Shown: piece after piece, positions 26,425 through 41,400 of the stretch | Position numbering within the stretch: the stretch's first letter is position 1 | Layout: each line of letters begins with the position of its first letter | Origin: Haliclona indistincta | Lineage: Eukaryota > Porifera > Demospongiae > Haplosclerida > Chalinidae | Assembly: GCA_964017065.1 (NCBI GenBank) | Contig: OZ024788.1 | Coordinates: 5,596,887 to 5,660,886 of the forward strand | Length of the DNA: 64,000 bases | Direction: 5' to 3' | The notes under the pieces: generated by a model | The model's input: the letters and a program-made list of their open reading frames with translations, nothing else | Told to the model about the DNA's origin: nothing | The model's database searches: none | Program-made: the position numbers and the translations under genes

Positions 26425-29400
26425 CTGTGTAAGATACAATAATCTTATGAGCAGCAAGTGAAATTTTAGTTCAGTTCTGCAAGAGCCCATATGGAGCTGC
26501 TAACACCCAATGGCCTGTATTATCTACAACCACAGTGGTTTCACAGTTTATGGGAGAAGGCCCCGCCCCACCAATGCCTGCCATACAAACTGTGAAACCA
26601 CCTTAACTTATATTTGGTATTAGAGCTCAGAATGGTTGTTTATACAGGCTCAATGAGCATTAAATAATTACACTTACCAGATTTTTCTGTAAGTAAAACA
26701 GTTCGATCTTGCTCCACAGGCATTATATCTGGCTGCAAATTGTCATCATGGACATTTCCCACTGATGTCGACTCCTTTAGTCTGTCTAATTGCTGTGTCT
26801 GAATGTGATTTTTTCTTTCCACCAAGTTGTGCAAATCAGTGTCTATACTGTCCATCTGCAAACCCCACTTGCCTTCGTGAGGATAATATGTCACTCCTGG
26901 GTCCAATGGAACAGTCATACTGCTATTTGGAGAGTTGTGACGATCATAGTCAAGTGTTTCCCAGATATCTTTAACCCAGTCATCCCATCTCTTGCTCAAA
27001 GCTTGCTCATTGATAACATCTTTTCCAATTGCATTTTGCAACTCAATGTGCAACCTATAATAGTTTCAAAAGTCATAACATGTTTTGTATGGCTACAGTG
27101 TAAATTAAACAACATGCATGTGTTTAGACTAACTACTCTACACTGGGAATTCATGCACCTAGAAAATTGAAGGCGTAACTTTCTAAGTAAAAACTGCTTA
27201 CATGCAGACTTACGTACCTTCTGAGTTCTATTCTTAAATGGACATAATGGCAGACTAACAAATCATCAGTGAGGCACTCCTTTACAAGCGTGCTGGTCTC
27301 CATCATTTCATGAGTAACAGGAAGTATGTCTTTCAGTGGTTTCTATAATAATTTTTATCATGTTTTCATTATCTCATGAAGCATGCCTGAATGGCTTACT
27401 GTCAAATTTGTATGCATAGCATTTCGTAAAAGAGATTCTGATCGTACTAGCAATGTTTGTAAACATTTAAGTCCTTGCATACTTTTGATAGGCATTGAAA
27501 TTCCTATAAAAGACAAAAACTTTTATTACAGTACAATTGTTATCATAATACCTAGTCCATGAGAACTCATCAGTATTTGATGAAGATGACGTTTACTCTC
27601 ATTAGTGAGATGCACTTTCATAGCAAAAGAAAGAGAACAGAAATCATACATTCCAAGTTCCAGCCATTCTACTAGAAGTTTCAACGTTTCGTATAAATGT
27701 ACAAGCTTTATGCTTTGTAAATAGTTGCATTGAGATTTGGTCAAACCATAAACCCTGAATGCAAAAAAAATAAAGAAAGCATGTACTTTGTAAATAATAA
27801 TACTGAACTATACATGCAAATTATTTACCTTTTTGTTTGCACTCCAAGATGACTTAGTACGTCTTTAGTGCCAGGAGCAACTGTTGTAATGAACTCTGAC
27901 AAGGTTTGCTGCTGGCAGTTCAAAGCATTCCCACCTTCCTTTATGATTAAAAAAAACACAAAAACACATGTGCGTTAAACATGCGCATTTAGTTTATATA
28001 AAATAACAGCACCTTAAGCAGATAACTGGCTGCATTACGAAGTCCTATTGTAACCTCCAGGAGTGTATAGTATGTCATTGAGTGACACTCAAACTCAGTC
28101 CTCTTAAGTATCTCTTCATCAAGGTCAGCCTAAATAATTTGCAGCAGCATGAATCACACAGCTATCACAAAATTATAACCTGAAACACTTGTGGTAACCT
28201 ATGAAGAGGAGCTATCTGAAATACTGCACCTTCAAGTCTGTATAATTATTTCAAATCATGAGAGTATGTGATAATATTTCACTAAGCTCACAAATTTCCA
28301 GGAAGATTGAGCGGTTTTGACTGTTCCTTAAAATTGAACGGCATTCGAATTTGCTGAGGACTCTGCAACAGGCACTTTCCTGCGACATAAGTGCATATGA
28401 TATCCTCTTGTAATTCAACAAAATCAAACAGTTGTGGGACACAGCAAGCCAGAATTGTGGGATCCACACTAGTGAGTGGATTGTATCTGTCTGTAAACGC
28501 GATTGGGTTGCAACATTCTGAAATGAGAGGCATCAGCTCATTCAAGTCATCCAGCCTTTAGAAAATCATATTTTAGTGCTTGATTAATTAGACCTAGTAC
28601 GTACTTTACAGCAGTTCCAAAACAGCAATCAGCTTCATTGACTTCTGTAAGAATTTGTTTCTTTGTGTCGTTCATTTGAGCATAGTATCGCTGTGCAACC
28701 ACTGTGGAAAATTTCATGCCGTCGAGAAACTTGTTGAACGAATTGACCTGGAAAATGTAATTCAACTCATGGAGAACAGTAATATAACATACTATTTGCT
28801 CTATTGTGTAATATAGAATATCCTTTCCATTTGGTGTTGATAATATATCAACCAGTGGTGTGCCTACTGTGAGCTGAGGATGACACTGACCAACTGCATT
28901 TCTGTAGACTTGATATTTGTCTGCAAAATTATTTTTCACGTACAATCAATACAGTGTACGTATGTATAAATACCTGTAACAGCTTTAAACAATGCAATAA
29001 TTTTTTCCTTCTCTTTGCCAAGATAATGTTTATCAAGGTACAAGTTTAGCATTTCTTCAATAGTTACATCCTTCAGGTTAGCATCATCGAATGTCACAGT
29101 GTAGTTCAGTTCATTGTGTATCCATCTATAGAACTGCACTAGCTCAGGCAGTAACTTTCCTCCAGCATTGAGCTTTGCTCTGTGCAGTATGAACTGATAC
29201 AAAATATGCAAAGAACCATCTTTCTCATCAATAAATGATGAAGAAAACAACTGAAGAAAGAAATCTGTCGGATTTGCATGAACTGGAAAGACTTTATCCA
29301 ATTGACTGGCAAAATTAAGTGTAATCAAGTGAAGAATGCAGATTGGAACTATACCTAAGCATTCCATCAATCTCAGTACTATAAGACAGAAAGGGTCTTC

Positions 29401-32400
29401 TTAGATTCTGTGCTCAAAATAATGAGTGAACTATAATAATTAATTTACGCTCACAGTCTCCGTGGATGATGTCCAAGCAAGAGAAAAGAGCTTGTTCCAG
29501 TCATATTCAAATTGGTTCAATTGCTTCACATTAGTCATTACATCAGTATCAAACTCATACTGTACTCATACAAAATCATAGCATATATACAGGTGTATCG
29601 TTTTGTTGGCTCACTGTATATACTCTTTCAAAGCAGCTATTGATCAGATCAAATCTACGTTCAACTGTCAGTTGGAGATAGTGGCTCATCATGTTCCACA
29701 CATCAAGCATACTGGTGAAGCAATGCTGGTGCACATCGAAACTATCTGGAAATAGCTTATCTGCAGCATGAGGGTCAATCAAGTGACTAATGCACAGAGC
29801 AGCATAGTTAGCCCAGTGTGTGAAATAATAGCAATGAAGAGACATGGTGCAGGTTGATTTGCTAGCCAAGTGCTGGATTCCAGGTAGAAATTCAGTTGTT
29901 ACCAGATAAATACACTCATTGTAAAATCTTCCATTTCCAACAGGAACATCATATCGCTGTAAAAAAATTAGAAGCTACAGAAATTCTTAATAACTTTATA
30001 ATACTGTACCATTGTCCCAGGCACATATGTTCCCAACAGCTGTTCTGGTGCAAAGGCATGTTTGTGAAGATGGCATGGATAGTCACAGCTTCCAAGCAAA
30101 GTAGCTATCAAATAAGCAATAGAATCTCCCAAGTCTGCATATTGATCTGTATTTGATTGAAAAAGAGTAACTATACATTTTGTAGTACGGATATTCTAAC
30201 CTCTCCATTGTGGCTGATAAAGATCTTTGAGTGATTTTGGTTCAGTTTTAGTAGTGTTATGATTTTGGACAGAATGATCAAAACCAGCAAACATTAGAAT
30301 AAGCTGCAGATATTCTGGTTCCATGTACTGGGTCAGGTTATCTTTCAGCACTTGAACAAATGCAGACTTACGTCTAATCTGTACAAAAATCAGACCATGG
30401 ATGTATACAAAAGAGGACAATAAAACTTGATGTCAGTCATTTTTATACAATTATCGTGCTAAACAGAATACAGACCTTCTTGCAATAAAATTCCTGGTAA
30501 ACACACAGCCACAGAAGCATGTTAAACTTGTTCCTAATTTTCCTTCCAAATTCAACTTCTTCAGCTCCACTGTAGCTATGTACAACAAAAAACATAACAA
30601 TGTCAAATACATGCATTTTTTGTGGAAACTCACCATCTATCAACTAATTTTAGCACATTTTGCTTCATTCTTGTCGGTGACTTGTATAAATTTGCTAACA
30701 ACTTACTAATTTCTGCATACAGTCTTTGCTCAAATGAGTTTGCTCCACTCATCATGACAAATGGAAAGATTTTCTGTCTTTTTGTAGCAGTAATATCAAT
30801 TTCCTATGTTGCACATACATACCATACAACAATGGAAAAATTCACACTTTTTTGAACAATTTCACCTTGGACTGTAGTAGCTTTTTGTTTAGTGGATGAA
30901 GGCATTTAAAATCTCCACACAGCTCATTGAACTTGATAGTCATTGCTTCATAGAATGCTTTTGAACTCTGGTGTGCCTTCAGTAATTGAAGACCAAGCAT
31001 CAGTCCATGAGATCCACGACGTGTTTTTCCACCAGTACGATTTGTCAGAATAAAATTACTGCGATCCAGTACTTCTGACAGCTAACAAGGAAATAAACGG
31101 TATTGTGCAACTACAACGCTTTAGCTACCTCTTGAAATATGTCCTTGTTGGTAACCATACGTTTAGCCAGAGTCTCAATGAGAAATTGGATGATAGTCTG
31201 TTCTGCAATATTTTGAAGAATTTCTTCGATTAAGCTCTGCTCATCACTATCCTGCATCAACGTATACATAATGCACTATACATGTGTAAATAGACCCAAC
31301 TACCCATGGGGACCCATGATTTAAGTTGTTTGTAGTTAACACAGCCAGAATGACACACATCCATAGGGACACACTACCATGCGCTCCACCCAAAAAACTC
31401 ACTTTAGTGATGTAATCATGCAATCTTAGGATATGAGTGAGTGGAATATCTTTTCCTCTGAATGCCTCTAGAATAAGGCTAGAATACAGATGTGCAAGAG
31501 GTTGCTCGACCAGATGAACCTAATTGTTTGATAAAACCATGAACATAACCTGCGAGTGTGCTGTATACCTTTGGCTGTAAGAGAGAGCGGCATTGGAGGT
31601 AGTGTACAGGTACATAACTATTTCTTGAATTTTCACAGGGTCCTGCCAAGCAACTTCCTAGAACTTGCAATTCAAGACTCTAAAAAAATCGAATTTATAA
31701 CCCAACACATCAAATGGAATTTACTTTCTGATCCAGCAACATGTCCAGAATATCTTGCTCTCTACAGCTCTGATCATACTTTCTTCCTGTTAGTGTCAAA
31801 AGGACACATTGTCTAATGCATCTTGCGGTTGGTGAGCTGTACGGAGTTTGCATTACTGATGGGTTGTTGGCAATATAGAAAAGCCATCGTAAGTCTTCAT
31901 CATCACTTTGTGCTGGAAGAAAATGTCTGAAAAGACCTTTTAGTACATAATGAATAGCTGAGTGAGCTGGTAAATTAATAGCCTCAAGAACAGTTGAATT
32001 AGGTCTCATGACATGAACAGTACATTCAACAACACTTTTCAATGACAAAGTTTGAGAAAATTCCTGTAAAAGTACAACACACATGTCATCATTTTCTAAA
32101 CAAATTGTGCAGAAGACATACCTGTGAAGAAACTTTATAATTCAACATTCTGAACAAGTCAACAGCTATGGCAGTAGTTGCTTCACTCATCCCAGAGTTA
32201 TAAACAAGGAACATGGCGTGAAGCACATTTAGTTTTTCCCTTCCACATTCAGACACAGTTGAGAACATCTTTTTCATAGCAGGAACTAGTATCTATAATA
32301 ATTATGAAAACAATAACATGTCAATCTTTAACCAGCACAATTTTGCTCACCATAGCATGATAGTAAGAGGACATTTCTCCAAGAATATCACTACTTTGTA

Positions 32401-35400
32401 TTTCAGTTCCTTCCTGACACACATCATATACACTCTTATACAATGAGTCTATTAGCAATAAAGAGAGACGTTCAAGCTTGTTTTCACCATGAAAATACGG
32501 TACAATACTAGTTTTATCAAGTGCATTTGACATCGATCTTGATTTCCGGTGCATGCTATCTACAAATCTTAAAACTGCCAGTAATTTTGAGTCCAGTCCA
32601 CAACATCTTATGTATGCGTGTAGCTCAATCACTCTTCGATGAATGTGAAGTGTTCGAAGTTCAACGAACAGATTAGACAATACTTTTATACTCTGAGAAC
32701 TGTCCTTACGAAGGGAAAACTTAGACACCATCAGAGTTTCAAAATATCTGGACCAAAGTTTGTCACTGTTTTCCATTGCTTGCAAAGCAATGTTCAAGCT
32801 TTTAATATCTTGGATCTAAATATTAAAATTTGGGTTATACAGTAAATTAATTCTTGCATAATAATTACCTCTGTTGCTTTAGCTAGCCTTTCTTCAGCAA
32901 TATCACACAATTTCTTCCTCGTTTCTTCCTCAGTTAGCAATTCCTCAGAATCAGTGGTGTTGACCTCCATTTTACACTGATCCATAAGGTTCTCTAGCAA
33001 GCTTGATATAAAGCTAAAGAATGGATATCTGCATCTTTGCATGTAGTTAGTGTCTTCAATATGCACCGCGTGTATTTCAGACATGCTTGCAGCTTTAAGA
33101 TGAGGAAGCGTTTTTGGAAGAGGATAGCTTCGGAATAGGTCGAAAGATAGTTGAATTAGTTCATGATCTTCTTGATTTTGTTGATACTGGCTTAGAGGAC
33201 CAAGTACACACTGCTTCCTCAGTGTAGAAAGAACATAGAAGAGAAAATCATAGAAACTTGACTTCACTATGGTAAGAATAGCATCAGTGATGCTAAGGGT
33301 TGACTCATACATGTGAGGATAGTTGGCAGCTTGCTCTGATACTTCTGTTATTACAGACTTTTCCCAATAGGATATAAAGCGCTCCCTGACAATTTTACCA
33401 AGTTCAGTTTGGAAAATGTTTTTCAGCATATCAATCTTGCTTCCTACTACTACCTGATCACTTGGCATAATATCTGCCATGCTGAATTGTGCAGCCAATG
33501 CTGGAATTGCCTCATCCATTAGTTCTTGTAAAGGTGTGTGTAAAAATTCTGCAGGATTTTTAGAGTTAACAGCGCCACAGCAGTGACTGAACCACTGACA
33601 GATGTCGATTACACCTTTCTCTTCAGGAGGGGCAATAGTGTCAAGATAATAGTGGTCCCATCCAGAAAGATACAAAGATGGATAGCAGTGATTGAAGAAC
33701 ATTTCTGGTGGAAAGTGTAGTAGAACAACAAACAGTTTATTTTCTTCTGAGCTACAAAACTGAATTTCTGCTTCTTCGATCATAATACGCAGATGGTTAA
33801 CTATTTCAGCAGTAGAATACTGCATATTAATGACAATAAGCATAACCTCGTGTGTTTCAGATTGCATGAATAACTGTAGCCTTTTGAAAACAGATGTCTG
33901 AGTAGAACTAGCTGTTATCTTAAGCACAGACAGTCTATCTTTAAAACCTTCCTCTTTAGAACCAATCGAATAGCTGAAAACAAGCTGCTGTATTTTTGGA
34001 GAAGAAATGTTTGTCTCATCACCCGAAATGGAAGGAGATTGAAAAGAAGTGTGTATCAAAGGAGATGATCGGCTAAAACAAAGCAGCTTGTTTGGAATTG
34101 ACCTATATTTATATAGAAAATACTGTTACATACACATCCTTGCGGAAGGCTTATAATGATGTTATTGTAAGTAGCATTTGAAGAATAAAAATTTAAAAGA
34201 CACTGCTGAGTTCACACCTGACTATATAAACATGCATTGAGTCTCTAACCTTTTCTGTGATTGGGCATTCTGATAGTCACCAATAAGTTCCTTCAAGTTA
34301 AAATGGTGTTGGTGATTGAGGTACACATTAATGTAATGTCTAGGAATCTTCTTGTGGTTAGCAATGAGAGTTTCCGGGGTCATCAGCTGCATCAGTCTCT
34401 CACATAGGTACGTAACAAGCCACTGCTGCAGAAATGCTATAACTGTGCAGATCGTACGAGAAACAGTCACTTCGTCATCTTCATTGAGCAATGCATCAAT
34501 AGCTTTATCAACTGTTTCAGGAATAGAGTTTTCATCCAAGCCATCCAAACTGGCCGAAAAATGTGAATCTCTTCTTACATTACAACCAACATGTTCAGCA
34601 TCAGTGGCTAAGTTGTCAGATACCTGTAGCAAAAGATTCATGCATGAAACTATAGTTACAGTATCGTACCATGCATGTGGAAATTCCAATTCTTGTTTTC
34701 AGAGCACTCATAAGACAGCATAGTAGCCTCATTGTTCCAGTCACATCATAGTGATCTACTGAAGGGTCTACTGTTTGATGACTGTATGGTTGAATGATGG
34801 TCAGAATAAGAGAATCTAGAGTGTAACAGTTCTGGCCATACAATCCCATTGGTTCAAATAATTCCAGAAAACCTTTAACCTAATAAGTAACCAGACATTA
34901 GGTAAAATAATTCATATCTTGTGTATTATGTTGTAGCTACCTTTTTCTTAGCAGTGCAAACCAAGTCTCTTAATCTTCTAGGATAGCTATCGAGCACATC
35001 CTCTAACAGGCTCTGGTGATTCAGAGCATACTTCTCAAATCTATTCAGGAATGGGGCCGGGGTGCAGTGTAACTCAGATTGCTTTATCACCACCACACAC
35101 TGGAAGTGAGGGTCAACTCTGCTCGGCTTCACGTGAGGTCCAATAGCTATGTTTGTGTAATACTGCTTTCCATCCTGATGATGATCAATACAAGTAAATC
35201 TTTGATTAAATAGATCATAGAAACTCTCATGTATTTCATCGGATTGGCTAAGAATTACTGTGTGACCTTGAAGCGCTGAATGTCTTATTGCAGCAATTGT
35301 GTTGATCTAATAATATTTATAAATAAAAATAACCACATCAAATTTAACAAAGATTTTTTAACCTTTTGTGTCTCTCCATCTCCTGGAAATTTGCTACATA

Positions 35401-38400
35401 TGTACATTCTGGTTTTCTTTCTTTGCAAGACTCCAAATGTGAACAGAAACCTTATGACTGATTCATCTTCACTTGAGTCAATAATGAGCTTGTAGCGGAC
35501 TTCGTTCTCAGCACTCAAATCTTTTGGTTTATCATTCAAACTGTGCTTAAGAATGCTTAGAATACTTCTGTGCATGACTCTTTGATAAGAGTAACCCATC
35601 TGAAAACATTTAAGAAGGCCATTAATAATCATCATGACCTAAAAATGCACACACACACATACACACACACACATCCGATCCTCCAACACCGTAACACGGA
35701 AAAGGTAGGGTTGTAGTTACAGCCAGAGATGTCTCCCATGCACACGGGGTGACATCTCTCCACCACAAGGAGAGGCAGCTGCCACCATAGGCAGGACAAC
35801 ATGAACAACCTAATCTCCCACACCACAAGTGGGGGCCACTGCACATAAAACAGGGGGAGTGTATACACCAACCCACGGCACCGATGCCCTTGTGAGGCTC
35901 AACACTCAAAGAGTGGAGTGACAATATCATACATAAATGCAAAATAAAAGAAAAGGGTAAGAAAGAGAACAGAAAGACAGAGGAGTGAAAGGGAGGAGGG
36001 AGTAGAAACAAAAAAACGTGGACAAGCCAGACTGAACTGGTCACGCCTATAAATACCACCAGACATGGGGTGTGACCACCTAGATAGTAGAAACAATGCA
36101 TGCAACTCTTACCTCTTTTAAAAAGCATTCATATATGCTCTTAAATTGGTCACTTCCATTGAAATTTCTTTCTATTGCTTGCATGATCATCTGGGGAGTG
36201 GCCACTTCATCATTGTTTCTTTTGCGACGTTGCAAGTACGTGAAAAAATGGATGAAGTCACGAAGGCCATAAAATGCTCGAAAGGCTTGGCTTTTCATTT
36301 TGATCATATAAGCCCTGCATATTCCATCAATTAAGCCTGGTTGATCCTTCAAGCACACACTAGCCAGCTCTCTCACATCCTCTTCAGATGTCTCTGGACG
36401 AAACAAACTGACTGCTCGATTACTCTTAGCAGCATCAAGAACATGGTTGGAGATACCAACAAAAGCCACTTCTTGATTGTCGAGGTGAACATGTAACACC
36501 TTGAGAGACTCATGGCTTTCCTCAGGCAGACCAGCCTCATCCATCATTACAACAGAGTAACAGTTTTGTCTATCACCCAAGTAAAAGTTTTGACTTGCAA
36601 TGGCTCTTTTAAAAACACTCTCAATTTCAGTAGAGGTGGATCTCCTGGAACACTGGTAGATAGTTGGCTCTAGAGCATGAAATACAGCTTCATTCCTGAA
36701 TGTCTCTTTGCTTGATTCCAATCCTTGCAGATTGCTGACAGTAATTTTAAAGGAAAGTGTCTTAGATGAGCCTGGTGCTCCTACAATGATCAGAGGAGTA
36801 CGAGTCATGGTGCACACTACTGTGGCATACAGGTTCTCCTTTAGGGCTTCGGTTCGAGCAACTCCAGGAGGTAGAGTAGTTTCAGCTATTAGCCAGTCAA
36901 GCTCATTATGGAGTGCCTCAGTAAAAAGTACTGGCTTTCTGTCAATTCCCATTATGGTTCTTTTGTTCATTTCTTGAGCATAATTCTTTCGACAATTTTT
37001 ATCAAGTCTGAAGTAATACACTATGGCAAGAGCTACATACAATGCTCTGAGCTTTCTCTTTAAAGGTGGTTCTTCCTGGTATCTGTCTACTGAAGCAAAC
37101 AAACGTGACAGCCATTGGAAAAAATGAAAGGCTCTCTGGATATCTCTTTGACTAACGGTACTTGTAGAACGATCGTTTGCTTCATCTGTATTCATGCCAC
37201 TGGAAATCAACGAGTCAAAAGCATACTTTCTTATAAGTTGTTGACTTTTGACTATTGGCTCAGTGAGGTCAGAACTGTCCGCATCACTTAAAGTCATTGA
37301 CAATTTAGAATAGATGAATTCTCTCTCTCGACTAGGATCAAGAGCCTTATAGTCCCACATAAGAAGTTCAAGAGTTGGACTAAGAGGACGAACATAATAC
37401 GAACCACGAAACCAGTGACCACTAGTCTGTGATAATGTATCAGTTGTGGCAGTAGCAGTTGGTTTGTGTTTTTGAGAGTTGAATGTCGTCTGAAGAGAAG
37501 CTAAACTGTCACCTCTGTATGGATTGCAAGCTGCGACAATAAAAATATTTGGTGGCAGTTCCTGCATAGATTGAAATTTCAGTCAAAGGTATAAGCAGAT
37601 GACATGCATGTACCTCGCCATCTAGAGTTTTATCCACTACAATTTCTTGTAGCACACCGAGACATGATGAAGTGTTAATCTCATCAAGAAAAACCTGTAT
37701 AGCCAATAATTATCAATCTCACAATTTGCAGAAAAATTTTTACTCACAGTAATAACAGGATGTCTGTATTGATTAAAACCTTCAGATGAAGGATTTATCA
37801 GCTCAAAATTTAAAACTATTTGCTCTGCTTGCTTGATTATTGGTTCGAAAAATGCCTTGATGTCTTCAGGAGAAAGAGCTAAAAGAAGGCAATTGTATGA
37901 AAATAGAACATCATTGAACTCATGCATAGCTTACCAGAATGCACGCTTAGCTTATAAAAGGTTTTAGGTATTTCCCCATATAACACTGCATATAGCAATT
38001 GAGATACAACTTGAATAGTCTACAGTTGTTATAATGTTAAAAATTTGCATTGGAACAAAAATTTCTACCTCTTTCATTCCTAAAGGTTCTTGAACAGTAG
38101 AAAAAAGTTGTGAAAATGTCCTATATCCTTGAATACGAGCAGGTAACTCAAGAATTGAGAATATTGGGTCTGTCTTGAGTGATAGCAAATTTTTGAGATA
38201 CTTATCAAATAAGAACTTTCCATATCTGTTAGCTACCTTCATCCCTAAGACATACCTAATAGTGGCTAGTTCTGTCTTGTTATCTCCTGAAAAACTTTCC
38301 AAAGCTTCTGTTAAATCTTCACCAAGTTTTTCATCTGTTTTACGTAACAGGTAATCATTGAGGTCTCGTCTCAAGTTGTCTTTTAGTCCCTCTCTTTCAT

Positions 38401-41400
38401 CGCCAAGCATTGTTAGTAATGCATGATTCCAAAGGGCCGACAGGGTCTCTAGAAGAAAGGTTTTTCCAACACCTGTTTCTCCTTTGATGATGACTGGTAT
38501 GCCACAGAGCCGTCTCTCATGAATAGTTAACATCTTCACAGCAAAGTCAAGAGTCATCACATACTGCATATCATCCAATAGATCAATGTGACCTGTTTCA
38601 GGATTGCAAGGTACACCCAATCCTCTTGCTAGCATCTTGTGCAACAGCTGCTTATTTTTACGAAGTTGCCTAGAATTATGAGTAATCGGTATAAGTTGAC
38701 AAATATATGGATACTTACATTTGAGAAGGCAGCTCAAATCCAAGCTCTCTGAATGCCTGTATATTTAATTCATCTGAATCACTAGCCTCAGAAAATGTAG
38801 ACAGTAGGCTAAAATTTGCTTCTCCTTTTTGGAAGTCATACACTAACTGCAAAATAACAAACATTGAATTATACTTGAAAACAAAGATTACTGTGTACCT
38901 GATGATATTGGCTCCCTTTCTCATGCATACCACCAATACATTGCTCACTAAAATATGCAACTTCTTTTCTCATTGTGTTAAAAAGAACTGAACGAAGCCT
39001 TGATGTATCTTTGTAACTTTCTTCCCCTTGAAACATGTTACCAGTGCTTCTGTCTTTGATTGGAACACCAGGTGCAAAACCTTGATTGTACTTTAAATAG
39101 GGACACTCCTCTAAGAAATGGCACCGCCTGTACATATACCTGTACATCAATAAATTAATGTACTCGTCTTCATGTTTATTACGTGATTAACCTAATATAA
39201 AGCCTTTGTGAGATCTTTCTTTGCCGTACATGTGGTGGCATGTATTCATTCAGTAATCTAGAACATTCTTCAGCAGTGAGCATTTTCACTTTTGATCCAA
39301 TACTTATTCCGTCACTATTTCCTGTAATACAAATTAGTAGCATCTAAGATACTCCCAAATCTTTACCAAAAAACACCGCTTGATCAAGAGTGCCTTCTTT
39401 CATAGCTTTAAGGTACTTGCAAACCAGTTGAACTTGGCCATCACATACATATGGTATGTCAGAGTTAATAAATTTTTCTTTCCCAAACACGTCAAAAACC
39501 GGATAGCATTTAGTAAACTTTTCAATAGATTTGTGAGGGTCTTCTTCATCTAGCGAAGGAACCTGCAAGAGGATGTCAGCATTGCAGCAACATACAGATA
39601 TTCCTAAGTCTCAATTTAGCATGCATGTCATTGAGACGTGATATAATATCTCACCTCTACATACACACACCACTGTGAGTCACAAGGTATCCTGTACGAT
39701 TCACCAGTCGATACATCCTCCAAATATCCGAAAATAAGCAAGTTGGTAAAAACCCAGTTGATCTTTTCAGAGAGCAGTTTGTACTGATTGTACTCCCGAT
39801 CACCTTCTGATTCCTACGTATATTGCAATCACAAATTGAAAATAACTAGACCTACCTACATACAATCACTTACTGCTGGTTGGATAAACGTGAAGTTTAA
39901 GTACAAAGCCATCAAGCCATCATTGTTCACAGTTTCTTGTAACTGTTTAATGAGGCGGAGTTGATTGAAAGACTCATTCAGAGCAACAGTGACACTGCGA
40001 TCACGAAAATAGAGCCGCAACTCTTTCTTTATGTAGTATGACTTTCCATTTCCTAATTGTGCAAAATTATATAGACACTCGTATACAGCTAACTGTCATA
40101 CCTGCATGTCCATACACTAATTCAAATTTATTGTACTTTGGTCTTACTCCAAAGTTATTCCTAAGACAGACATCAATATTATAATTGAGTCTTGTGCTAT
40201 CCTGAATAATGCATAAAATATTGTAGGCAATCTTAGCAAGCACATGCGATCAGCTTACCCTATGTTCATTGATAGAGACGGAAGGTATTAGCCTCAAAAC
40301 AGACTGAGAAAACTCAACAAAATGAATGTTACAAGTAGATTCTATCTTCCAATCACAGCACTTCTTAACAAGCATCTATGCAAGGACAAATGTTTTATCA
40401 ACAGAAAACTATTATACTGTGTATAATTATATTATACCTCCTGTAATTCATTGCGCAAGTAGTTAACACTCAAAAGTAGACATCTTATACCACTCCAATG
40501 AAATGCTCGATCAAAAAACATGTTCAGCTGTTGCTCAGTTGTATCGGGAGTGCACTGAAATATTTGGAATGAATTTGGAACACCGTGAAACACTGTAAAA
40601 ATTAGCTGTAGCATCTGTAGAGGTGTAAAGTTATGCACAGCGTGCAGAGTAAACTTGTTTCCATGTGGTGTTGCCGGTAAACTGTCATGACTTTTTGCTG
40701 GTTGAGGTGAAACGTTTGCGGTATAAAGACAAATCGCTGGAGGAAGAAAATCATGCGCAAAGACACTGCGAAGAAAGTTGCCAACAACTTTGACAGGTAA
40801 ATTCACTTCGTCAGTTCTAACTGAGACTGGTAAATCACATATTACACCCTGTAGAATTACAATGTAAAGATGAACATAGATGTGTACCATATTTCTTTTA
40901 AAGATTCGGCACCCCTTATTTTTCGGCACCTAGTCACTGAAATGCGTACTAAACCTCCAAATTTCAGCAAGCGCTTTGGTTCTTCATCAGAGTAAGCCAA
41001 CAGCCCGACGTGAAAAGACCTGTACTTCATGGAAAAGAGCTGTAGACACGTTCTCATTCAAAACACGTGCTCGTCGCCACACCTCCAATTATTCGGTGCT
41101 TCTGGAACTTCTGCCACAATTACTTCCAAATATTGGGCAAGCAAAATAATCTAAAATTATTTATTTTGCGCCGAATTTTTAGAAGAAATACGGTATAATA
41201 TATTTACCTTTTACCTGTATAGCTAAAGTTAACTTTCTGATAGTTTCCTGATCAGAGTTATACAAGCAAGCAATTTCTTTTACTAGATCAACTGATGATG
41301 GCCTACTACTCTGAAGTATTCGCAGAATCCGCATCACTTTTTCATTACTGAAAAATGCTAGCTCTGCACATTCTCTTCTGCATTTTTCAGTTTCAGCTTT

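Noticed and set aside
30012..30148. SCDYPCHLHKHAF in copy A as the RZ finger
   Set aside because: Cys and His are too closely packed and lack the second Cys pair expected of an RZ/ZNFX1-type finger.
35622..36128. Cys- and Trp-rich minus-strand open frames
   Set aside because: They lie in an intron insertion with a CA repeat that is absent from copy B, and have no splice support or recognisable family.
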